A stretch of DNA of 64,000 bases from Bradyrhizobium daqingense. GTDB lineage: Bacteria > Pseudomonadota > Alphaproteobacteria > Rhizobiales > Xanthobacteraceae. Made by a program: the position numbers and the translations under genes. The notes under the pieces were generated by a model. The model was not told the origin of the DNA, did no database searches, and saw only the letters and a list, made by a program, of their open reading frames with translations. Location of the stretch: contig NZ_CP088014.1 of assembly GCF_021044685.1 (NCBI RefSeq), forward strand, positions 5,752,001 to 5,816,000, written 5' to 3'. This document shows positions 57,145 through 64,000 of this stretch, one piece after another. Positions within the stretch are counted from its first letter, which is position 1; each line of letters starts with the position of its first letter.

Positions 57145-57578
57145 TGACGAGCACCGCCTCGAAGATCTGGACGCGCGAGACCGGCCTCGTCGAGAAGCGC
57201 GACGTCTGGACCGCGATGAAGCGCGGCTTCCGCGGCCGCTGCCCGCGCTGCGGCGAGGGAAAACTGTTCCGCGCCTTCCTGAAGACGGCGGACAATTGCG
57301 CCGAATGCGGCCTCGACTTCACCCCGCATCGCGCCGATGACCTGCCGGCCTATCTCGTCATCGTCATCGTCGGCCACGTCGTGGTGCCGGCGATCCTCTG
57401 GATCGAGACCAACTACACGACGCCGGTCTGGCTCAGCTTCGTGGCCTATCTGCCCTTCACCTTCGTCGCCTCGCTCGCGTTGTTGCAGCCGGTGAAGGGA
57501 GCTGTGGTCGGCTTGCAATGGGCTCTGCGCATGCATGGGTTTGACGAGAACCCTCCCGATGGTATTCCGCCGGTGTAG
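57138..57578 (+). CDS. DUF983 family protein
   Basis: 146 residues, overlapping the rnr stop by 7 bases. The N-terminal zinc-ribbon is GRCPRCGEG paired with NCAECGLDF, followed by two membrane helices (about 70-90 and 95-115) and a basic C terminus. This layout (CxxC-CxxC then helices) is the DUF983 family. Function unknown; the rnr-DUF983-Nudix order is common in Rhizobiales. Confidence 0.9.
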   Translation: MVMTSTASKIWTRETGLVEKRDVWTAMKRGFRGRCPRCGEGKLFRAFLKTADNCAECGLDFTPHRADDLPAYLVIVIVGHVVVPAILWIETNYTTPVWLSFVAYLPFTFVASLALLQPVKGAVVGLQWALRMHGFDENPPDGIPPV

Positions 57579-57610
57579 GCAAAATAAGCAAGAACAGTTC
57601 GGGTGAGGAC

Positions 57611-58363
57611 ATGACGGATATTTCGCAGGCCGAGGAGAAGACAAAAGTTCACGAGGAGAAGGAAGCGGACCACCATCCCTATTTTCGCCCGAGGGATGCG
57701 GCGACGCTGATCCTTGTCGATCGCAGCGGCGCCGTTCCGAAAGTGCTGGTCGGCAAGCGCCACGACAAGGTGGTGTTCATGCCCGGGAAATTCGTCTTTC
57801 CCGGCGGTCGCGTCGACAAGGCCGATTATCGCGTGCCCTGCGCAGCCCCTATCACCGCGGAGTTGGAAGCCAATCTCGCCAAAGGCAGCCCGAAGACGCC
57901 GGCCTCGCGCGCGAAGTCGCTCGCGATTGCCGCGATCCGCGAGGCCTGCGAGGAGACGGGCCTGTGCCTGGGCCGCCAGGCGGAAGGCAAGGTGCCGAAG
58001 CTGGATGGTCCCTGGAAGCCGTTCGCCGATGCCGGCCTGCTGCCCGATCCCTCCGGCCTGTTCCTGATCGCGCGCGCGATCACCCCGCCCGGCCGCGTCA
58101 AGCGCTTCGACACGCGCTTCTTCACCGCGGATGCCTCCGCGATCACCCACCGCGTCGACGGCGTGATCCACGCCGATGCCGAACTGGTCGAGCTGGTCTG
58201 GGTCGAGCTCGGCTCGAAGCCGCTCGCCGATCTGCATCCGATGACGCGCAACGTGCTCAACGAGCTCGATAGCCGCCTTGCCACGGGCCCGCTTCGTCAC
58301 GATGCCCCGGTGCCGTTCTTCCATTTCTACGGCGGCAAGATGCAGAAGGATATTTTGAGCTGA
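57611..58363 (+). CDS. Nudix hydrolase
   Basis: 250 residues. The Nudix box is in GGRVDK ... AIREACEETGL, with the REACEETG core intact although the insert between the Gly pair and Arg is long. The family hydrolyses nucleoside-diphosphate-linked compounds; this longer form resembles the CoA-diphosphatase or NDP-sugar types but cannot be assigned. It starts 32 bases after DUF983. A charged N-terminal tail (EEKTKVHEEKEADHH) precedes the domain. Confidence 0.9.
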   Translation: MTDISQAEEKTKVHEEKEADHHPYFRPRDAATLILVDRSGAVPKVLVGKRHDKVVFMPGKFVFPGGRVDKADYRVPCAAPITAELEANLAKGSPKTPASRAKSLAIAAIREACEETGLCLGRQAEGKVPKLDGPWKPFADAGLLPDPSGLFLIARAITPPGRVKRFDTRFFTADASAITHRVDGVIHADAELVELVWVELGSKPLADLHPMTRNVLNELDSRLATGPLRHDAPVPFFHFYGGKMQKDILS

Positions 58364-58381
58364 GCCCACGGCGAACTCAGT

Positions 58382-58535
58382 GTCGTCCCGGACAAGCGCG
58401 CCTCAAGCGCGCGCCGATCCGGGACCCATAGCCACAGGTAGACGTGTGGCGCGGGCCGGTAACCACGAGTCTTCGCAAAACCAAGGCCGGTGGTTATGGG
58501 GTCCCGGATCGGCGCTTACGCTTGTCCGGGACGAC
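58382..58535. repeat. Large dispersed palindrome, family C
   Basis: Perfect 17-bp outer arms: GTCGTCCCGGACAAGCG (58,382-58,398) and CGCTTGTCCGGGACGAC (58,519-58,535); inner arms GCCGATCCGGGACCC and GGGTCCCGGATCGGC also pair. Lies between the Nudix and monooxygenase genes and accounts for half of that 300-base gap. Confidence 0.85.
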
Positions 58536-58665
58536 AGCGGAGCGTGTGGCGCGAACATGCTTAGATCACGCTCAAAAACAAAATAATCTTCCCGCCGCCC
58601 CTGATGGCGGAGTTCCCCTTCATGCCTATGTCTTTCCGAGCGTCACCAAGAATGGACACCGGGCG

Positions 58666-59991
58666 ATGGCACAACGGCAACTCAAGCTTGGCGCGTTCAT
58701 GCGCCCGATCAGCATCCACACCGGCGCCTGGCGCTATCCCGGGGCCTGGCCCGACGCCAATTTCAACTTCTCGCACATCAAGACGCTGATCCGAAAGCTC
58801 GAGGCCGGCAAATTCGACGCCTTCTTCATGGCCGATCACCTCGCCGTCCTGAACATGCCGATCAACGCGCTCAAGCGCAGCCACACCGTGACCTCGTTCG
58901 AGCCGTTCACGCTGTTGTCGGCGCTCTCGGCCGTCACCGAGCGCATCGGCCTGATCGCAACGGGATCGACCACGTTCGACGAGCCCTATCACGTCGCGCG
59001 CCGCTTCGCCTCGCTAGACCATCTCAGCGGCGGCCGCGCGGGCTGGAACATCGTCACCACGTCGAATCCGGACGCCGCACTTAACTTCGGTCTCGACGAT
59101 CACATGGAGCATGCCGAGCGCTACAAGCGCGCGCGTGAGTTCTACGACGTCGTCACGGGCTTGTGGGACTCCTTCGCCGACGACGCCTTCGTGCGCGATG
59201 TCGAGAGCGGGCTGTTCTTCGATCCCGCCAAGATGCACACGCTCGACCACAACGGCAAATATCTGAAGGTGCGCGGCCCTCTCAACATCGCCCGCCCGGT
59301 GCAGGGCTGGCCGGTGATCGTGCAGGCCGGCGCGTCGGAAGACGGCAAGCAGCTCGCGGCAGAGACGGCGGAGGCCGTGTTCACCGGCGGCGGCAGCCTC
59401 GCGGACGGACAAAAGCTCTATGCCGACATCAAGGGACGCATGGAAAAGGTCGGCCGCGATCCCGAGCACCTCAAGATTCTGCCCGGCGCTTTCGTCGTGG
59501 TCGGCGACAGCGTCGATGAAGCCAAGGAGAAGCGCGCGCTGCTCGACAGCCGCGTGCACTACGACAGCGCCATCGCCTCGCTCTCCGTCATCCTCGGCAC
59601 CGATGCCTCCGGCTTCGATCCCGACGGCCCTCTCCCCGACATCCCCGAGACCAATGCCAGCAAGAGCGGCCGCCAGCGCTTGGTCGATCTCGCCGCGCGC
59701 GAGAAGCTTACCGTGCGCCAGCTCGCCCAGCGCGTCGGCGGCTATGGCGGCCTGTCCTTCGTCGGCACCGCCAAAACCATCGCCGACCAGATGGAGGAAT
59801 GGCTGGTCGGGCGCGGCTCCGACGGCTTCAACATCATGTTCCCGTTCCTGCCCGCCGGCCTCGACGATTTCGTCGACAAGGTCGTCCCGGAACTGCAGCG
59901 CCGGGGGATCTTCCGGAAAGAGTATGAAGGGGCCACTTTGAGGGAGAATCTGGCTCTGCCGCGGCCGAAAAACCGGTTCTTCGAGGCCTGA
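58666..59991 (+). CDS. LLM-class flavin-dependent monooxygenase (NtaA/DszA/SnaA type)
   Basis: A luciferase-like monooxygenase that uses reduced flavin from a separate reductase. 441 residues. Motifs: LKLGAFMRPISIHTGAWR near the start, ATGSTTFDEPYHVARRFASLDH, GRAGWNIVTTSNP (the NtaA-type flavin site), and PVIVQAGASEDGK. Such enzymes oxidise chelators such as NTA/EDTA, sulfonates, dibenzothiophene sulfone or long-chain compounds; no partner reductase or transporter is adjacent, so the substrate is open. Start chosen to match family length; the ribosome binding site is weak. Confidence 0.9.
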   Translation: MAQRQLKLGAFMRPISIHTGAWRYPGAWPDANFNFSHIKTLIRKLEAGKFDAFFMADHLAVLNMPINALKRSHTVTSFEPFTLLSALSAVTERIGLIATGSTTFDEPYHVARRFASLDHLSGGRAGWNIVTTSNPDAALNFGLDDHMEHAERYKRAREFYDVVTGLWDSFADDAFVRDVESGLFFDPAKMHTLDHNGKYLKVRGPLNIARPVQGWPVIVQAGASEDGKQLAAETAEAVFTGGGSLADGQKLYADIKGRMEKVGRDPEHLKILPGAFVVVGDSVDEAKEKRALLDSRVHYDSAIASLSVILGTDASGFDPDGPLPDIPETNASKSGRQRLVDLAAREKLTVRQLAQRVGGYGGLSFVGTAKTIADQMEEWLVGRGSDGFNIMFPFLPAGLDDFVDKVVPELQRRGIFRKEYEGATLRENLALPRPKNRFFEA

Positions 59992-60115
59992 TGGGCCCGA
60001 TCTGGGTGGTTTTCCGTCCCTAAAACCTTGACATCAGGCGGTTTCTGACTAGGTTGCCGGCCAACGCGGGCCGTTTGGCCGGCTCCAGATTCCCTTCATT
60101 CCTGAGGTTCAGAAC

Positions 60116-60283
60116 ATGGCCAAAGCGGTCACCATCAAGGTCAAGCTCGTGTCCTCGGCCGACACCGGCTTCTACTACGTCGCCAAGAAGAATTCGCGCA
60201 CCATGACCGACAAGCTGGTCAAGAAGAAGTATGACCCGGTCGCGCGCAAGCACGTCGAATTCCGCGAAGCCAAGATCAAGTAA
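60116..60283 (+). CDS. rpmG: 50S ribosomal protein L33
   Basis: 55 residues, [21 protein letters not shown]... [11 protein letters not shown]... ending EFREAKIK. This is the C-minus L33 without zinc cysteines. A GAGG lies 10 bases upstream. Encoded singly, with a terminator immediately downstream. Confidence 0.96.
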   Translation: MAKAVTIKVKLVSSADTGFYYVAKKNSRTMTDKLVKKKYDPVARKHVEFREAKIK

Positions 60284-60309
60284 GATCGACTCAGCGTCGA
60301 AGAGTTTTG

Positions 60310-60334
60310 CGGGGCCCTTTCGGGCCCCGTTTTC
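60310..60334 (+). terminator. Rho-independent terminator of rpmG
   Basis: CGGGGCCC (60,310-60,317) pairs with GGGCCCCG (60,322-60,329) around TTTC, followed by TTTTCG. It starts 27 bases after the L33 stop. Confidence 0.92.
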
Positions 60335-60541
60335 GTTTCGCTCCTCTACGGGCTTCGGGCGCGCTGCAGCGCCCATAAGCACGTTCGCCTTGCTGGCAGA
60401 GCCGCGAAGGGCAGCATCGCAGCTTGGCTCGGCAGCGCTTGAGACCCTCGCCTAAGTCCATCGTCGGATCACGTTTACCCGCTCGGAACTCCGGGGAACA
60501 TAGGTCGTTTTCCCACTTGTTTCGGACCGGGAGACGCAAGC

Positions 60542-62053
60542 GTGAACCGCCGGCAAGTTCTTCGCGCATCGGCTGCATTTTCAGCTACCGCTATGCTGTT
60601 GCGCGCAGCGCAGGCTCAGACCGGCCCCGCCCAGACATTCAGCCCGTCATACGTGCGCGAGCTTGCTCGGGCGCTCGCCGCGAAATCATTCGCCCCTCCC
60701 GACGAGAAGCTACCGGATGCACTGAAGGATCTCAACTACGACCAATACCGATCAATTCGTTTCGCGCCTGAGAAGGCGTTGTGGCGTGATGAAAAGCTAC
60801 CGTTCGAAGTGCAATTTTTCCACCGCGGCTTCTTTTACAAGAACCGGGTCGATATCTTTCAGGTGGCGAACAGAAGCGTCATACCCATCCCGTATCGGCG
60901 CGATGACTTCTCATTCGGCGAGGGCCTTGGACAATGGCCCAAGGCCGATATCGGGTTCGCCGGATTCCGCATTCACGCGCCGATGAACAGGCCGGATTAC
61001 CACGATGAAGTGTGTGTGTTCCTCGGCGCCAGTTACTTCCGAGCCATCGCGAAAGGACAGACGTATGGGCTGTCCGCGCGCGGACTGGCGATCGATACCG
61101 GCGAGGGCAAAGGCGAAGAATTCCCGGTGTTCAAGGCCTTCTGGTTGGAGAAGCCGGTGCCAAATGCCTCGTCCATCGTTGTGCACGCGCTGTTGGACAG
61201 CAAGAGCGCGGCCGCCAGCTACCGCTTCACGATCCGGCCGGGCCAGAGCACGGTTTTCGACGTCGAGATGGCCCTCTATCCGCGGGTCGATATCGAGCAT
61301 GCCGGCCTCGCGCCCATGACCAGCATGTTCTTCTTCGGGCCGAACGACCGCAAGGATTTTGACGATTTCCGCCCTGCGGTTCATGACTCGGATGGACTTG
61401 CGATCTTCAACGGCAGAAGTGAGCAACTCTGGCGCCCGCTGAACAATCCGCACGATCTGCAGGTCAGCAGCTTCGCCGATGTCAATCCAGGCGGCTTCGG
61501 CCTGATGCAGCGGGAGAGAAACTTCCTCGCCTATCAGGATCTCGAATCCAACTTCGAAAAGCGTCCCAGCCTATGGTGCGAGCCGATCGGCAATTGGGGC
61601 GAAGGAGCGGTGAAATTATTCGAGATACCCACCAAGGAGGAGGTCCACGACAACATCGTAGCGTTCTGGCAGCCGAAGCAGCCGCTGATTGCGAAGAGCG
61701 AACACATCTTCACTTATCGGCTGCACTGGGGGCCGGACGCTCCCAAGCCTGGGGCGCTTGCTCGGTTCACGCGAACGGGGATCGGTAGCCGCGGAGACGA
61801 CAGCAAATTGTTTGTGCTGGAACTGATGGGGGACGAGCTCAAGGCAATCGACGCTAAGACCGTCAAAGGCGTGGTGACTGCTGAAAAGGCCGAAATCAAA
61901 AATATCGTCACGCAACCTAATCCCATGACCGGCGGATGGCGGTTGAGCTTCCAATGCTCGGTCAAGGGGCAAGCCGCAATCGAACTGCGAGCTTTCCTGG
62001 CGCAGAACGAAGCGCCGGTCTCCGAAGTGTGGACCTATCGATGGACGCCCTGA
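60542..62053 (+). CDS. opgG: Periplasmic glucan biosynthesis protein OpgG (MdoG)
   Basis: Works in the periplasm with OpgH on osmoregulated periplasmic glucans, shaping or branching the linear beta-1,2 chain. 503 residues from a GTG with GGGAG upstream. The signal NRRQVLRASAAFSATAMLL has a twin arginine before a hydrophobic stretch, closer to a Tat than a Sec signal. The MdoG domain begins near SPSYVRELARALAAKSF, with FRIHAPMNRPDYHDEVCVFLGASYFRA and EPIGNWGEGAV further on. It overlaps opgH by 13 bases. Confidence 0.94.
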   Translation: MNRRQVLRASAAFSATAMLLRAAQAQTGPAQTFSPSYVRELARALAAKSFAPPDEKLPDALKDLNYDQYRSIRFAPEKALWRDEKLPFEVQFFHRGFFYKNRVDIFQVANRSVIPIPYRRDDFSFGEGLGQWPKADIGFAGFRIHAPMNRPDYHDEVCVFLGASYFRAIAKGQTYGLSARGLAIDTGEGKGEEFPVFKAFWLEKPVPNASSIVVHALLDSKSAAASYRFTIRPGQSTVFDVEMALYPRVDIEHAGLAPMTSMFFFGPNDRKDFDDFRPAVHDSDGLAIFNGRSEQLWRPLNNPHDLQVSSFADVNPGGFGLMQRERNFLAYQDLESNFEKRPSLWCEPIGNWGEGAVKLFEIPTKEEVHDNIVAFWQPKQPLIAKSEHIFTYRLHWGPDAPKPGALARFTRTGIGSRGDDSKLFVLELMGDELKAIDAKTVKGVVTAEKAEIKNIVTQPNPMTGGWRLSFQCSVKGQAAIELRAFLAQNEAPVSEVWTYRWTP

Positions 62054-64000
62054 GGCCGTCACTTACGCCGTCACCAAACGCCCCTGGCAGCCCATTTCTG
62101 CCGCCGGAAAGTCCCCTTCCGATGCTGCCGTGCCGGCTCGATCGTGCGACTGAAGCTAACCGGTCGCCGGTGCATTCGGGTGCCACCTTGATGGGTCGTC
62201 GTCTTTTCATGCTTGTCGGGACGGGAGTGCTGACGCTCGCAGGGGGCTACGGCATGTACGACGTGGTGAAAGTTGGCGGTGTAACCTTCCTCGAGGCGGT
62301 GCTGCTCGGCCTGTTCCTCGTGCTGCTCGCATGGGTCGCGTTCTCCTTCATGTCTGCGCTGGCCGGATTTTTCGTGCTGCTCACGCGCAGCCGGTCTTTC
62401 CTGTCGATCGATACGACGAGCTCACTGCCTGGTGTACCCTCGCGCACAGCCATGCTGCTACCGACATATAACGAGAATCCGCACCATCTCATGGCGCGGC
62501 TGCGCGCAATGTACGAGTCGGTTCAGGCTACCGGACATGGAGACCAGTTCGACTGGTTTTTATTGAGCGATACGAGCGACCCCGACATCTGGATTTATGA
62601 AGAGACGACGTTCATTCGGCTGCGCCGCGCCTGCGGCTCTGCTCGGCTCTATTACCGGCATCGCTCCGACAACACCGCGCGGAAGTCCGGCAACATCGCC
62701 GACTGGGTCACGAGGTTTGGATCTGCCTACGACCACATGATCGTTCTCGACGCGGACAGCCTCATGGAGGGCGAGACAATAGTTCGCCTTGTCCACGCGA
62801 TGGAGTCCCACCCCGATGCTGCGCTGATCCAGACCCAGCCGGTCATCGTCAATGCCTGCACGATCTTCAGTAGGCTGCAGCAATTCGCGGGGCGCGTTTA
62901 CGGTCCCATCATTGCAGCCGGCAATGCCTGGTGGCACGGTGGCGACAGCAATTACTGGGGCCACAACGCCATCATCAGGGTCCGGGCGTTCGCTGCGGAG
63001 GCCGGGCTGCCGGAGCTGACCGGGCGTAAGCCTTTCGGGGGCCACATCCTGAGCCATGATTTTGTCGAGGCCGCATTGATGCGCCGCGCGGGCTGGGCAA
63101 TCTATCTGGCGCCCGCCCTTGGCGGCAGCTTCGAAGAAGTCCCACCGTCGATTTTGGACTTTGCGGCGAGAGATCGTCGCTGGTGCCAGGGTAACCTTCA
63201 GCATCTCGCGGTCTTGCCCGCGCGCGGGCTACACTGGGTCTCGCGGCTGCATTTGCTTACGGGGATCGCCTCCTATGTCACAGCGCCGCTGTGGTTTCTC
63301 TTCCTGGTACTCGGTCTGCTCATATCACTGCAGGCGCACTTCATCCGACCGGAATACTTTCCCAAAGGCTTCAGTTTGTTTCCGACCTGGCCGCAACAGG
63401 ACCCAGTGCTTGCCGCGCGGGTCTTTGCAGCGACAATGGGGCTTCTGATCCTGCCGAAGCTGCTGGCCTATCTGGTGCTGATCGGCACTCGAAGAGAGCG
63501 GAACGGATTCGGTGGGAGTCCTCGCGTCCTGGCCGGAGTCATTTGCGAGACGTTTCTTGCGGCATTGATCGCCCCCTGCATGATGATCTTCCAGACCAAG
63601 GCCGTGTTTGAAATTCTAGCTGGCCGGGACGCGGGCTGGCAGGTGCAGCGCCGAAGCGACGGCCAACTTGCTCGCGGCGAAATCCATCGCAAGCTCGCCG
63701 GCCCCACCCTCTGCGGCTTGGGCCTATCGCTCAGCGCCTGGGCGGTCTCCCTGCCGCTGCTGCTTTGGATGTCGCCGGTCGTGCTGGGTCTTCTGCTTTC
63801 AATTCCATTGGGGCTCATGACCTCTGCACGACTGAAGACGCCCGGGCTTTTTGCCACACCGGAAACCAACGACCCGCCTGCCGTGGTGCTTCGTGCAAAC
63901 GAACTCGCTGCATCTGAGCCCATCGTCACGGCGGGGGCGCTGCACCAGCTCAGCCGGGATCCGGAACTTCTAGGCCAGCATTTGGGATCGCTATCGCTTG
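62041..64000 (+). CDS. opgH: Glucan biosynthesis glucosyltransferase OpgH (MdoH), N-terminal part
   Basis: A membrane GT2-family glucosyltransferase that extends the periplasmic glucan backbone from UDP-glucose. 653 codons are visible to the window edge; no stop occurs. After an N-terminal region with SPLPMLP come two membrane helices (about 51-72 and 83-112), then the GT2 domain with LPTYNENP, the D-x-D-like VLDADS, the GGxxLSHD-type element GGHILSHDFVEAALMRRAG, and DRRWCQGNLQH (R/QxxRW). A further cluster of membrane helices follows. The start overlaps opgG, so both are translated together. Confidence 0.94.
   Translation, partial: MDALRPSLTPSPNAPGSPFLPPESPLPMLPCRLDRATEANRSPVHSGATLMGRRLFMLVGTGVLTLAGGYGMYDVVKVGGVTFLEAVLLGLFLVLLAWVAFSFMSALAGFFVLLTRSRSFLSIDTTSSLPGVPSRTAMLLPTYNENPHHLMARLRAMYESVQATGHGDQFDWFLLSDTSDPDIWIYEETTFIRLRRACGSARLYYRHRSDNTARKSGNIADWVTRFGSAYDHMIVLDADSLMEGETIVRLVHAMESHPDAALIQTQPVIVNACTIFSRLQQFAGRVYGPIIAAGNAWWHGGDSNYWGHNAIIRVRAFAAEAGLPELTGRKPFGGHILSHDFVEAALMRRAGWAIYLAPALGGSFEEVPPSILDFAARDRRWCQGNLQHLAVLPARGLHWVSRLHLLTGIASYVTAPLWFLFLVLGLLISLQAHFIRPEYFPKGFSLFPTWPQQDPVLAARVFAATMGLLILPKLLAYLVLIGTRRERNGFGGSPRVLAGVICETFLAALIAPCMMIFQTKAVFEILAGRDAGWQVQRRSDGQLARGEIHRKLAGPTLCGLGLSLSAWAVSLPLLLWMSPVVLGLLLSIPLGLMTSARLKTPGLFATPETNDPPAVVLRANELAASEPIVTAGALHQLSRDPELLGQHLGSLSL

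Overview
The window looks like chromosomal DNA of a GC-rich alphaproteobacterium of the Bradyrhizobium / Nitrobacteraceae type. This is inferred from the strong third-position G/C bias, a Porin_2-family major porin, a single long Rel/Spo homologue, a family-5 uracil-DNA glycosylase, an ATCase paired with a metal-site-deficient dihydroorotase, and several families of dispersed palindromic repeats of the kind common in bradyrhizobial genomes. No rRNA, CRISPR array, insertion sequence, transposase, integrase or phage gene was found. The content is mostly core genome with small accessory pockets.

Layout. 1-2,471: the 5' part of a GMC oxidoreductase behind a peptide-type ABC substrate-binding protein (minus strand). 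2,841-13,681: a long minus-strand block read rpoZ, rsh, pdxJ, acpS, lepB, rnc, era, a membrane protein, recO, a secreted small protein, parC. Several joins are ATGA overlaps (pdxJ/acpS, lepB/rnc), so translation is probably coupled. 14,010-17,788: NYN-domain nuclease and overlapping UdgB on plus, facing peroxiredoxin, smpB, mscL and dapA on minus. 18,015-22,508: Slt-type lytic transglycosylase, then the convergent porin with a clear terminator. 22,509-25,589: a gene-poor, more AT-rich stretch with tRNA-Ser(GCU), two small genes, a 30-residue lysine-rich protein with a strong ribosome binding site, and a palindrome-rich non-coding segment.

25,590-29,351: the gatC-gatA-gatB locus with two small genes interposed and coupled by start/stop overlaps. 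29,429-35,913: two nitronate monooxygenases divergent from a LysR regulator, a secreted cyclase-family protein, and a 733-residue protein joining a trypsin-like protease to a DNA/RNA non-specific endonuclease. This last gene is the strongest candidate for something unusual. 36,243-41,250: ruvX, an AEC transporter, a CPBP protease, an AidB-like acyl-CoA dehydrogenase and a D-Ala-D-Ala dipeptidase-like protein. 41,473-48,197: pyrB-pyrC'-plsY, a patatin lipase, an amidase and dprA. 48,194-51,833: two HxlR regulators, one divergent from an azoreductase and one from an SDR, each with an inverted repeat in the shared promoter, plus a WrbA-like flavoprotein. 52,026-58,363: topA, rnr, a DUF983 protein and a Nudix hydrolase. 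58,666-64,000: an LLM-class monooxygenase, rpmG, and opgG-opgH for periplasmic glucan synthesis, with opgH running off the window.

Functional themes are translation and RNA maintenance (rnc, era, smpB, gatCAB, rnr, rpmG, tRNA-Ser), DNA topology and repair (parC, topA, recO, ruvX, dprA, UdgB), envelope (lepB, slt, porin, mscL, plsY, opgGH), stringent control (rsh, rpoZ) and pyrimidine synthesis. Start codons were chosen from Shine-Dalgarno sites, overlaps with the preceding gene and family length. All functional names are from reading the translated sequence; no database search was run.
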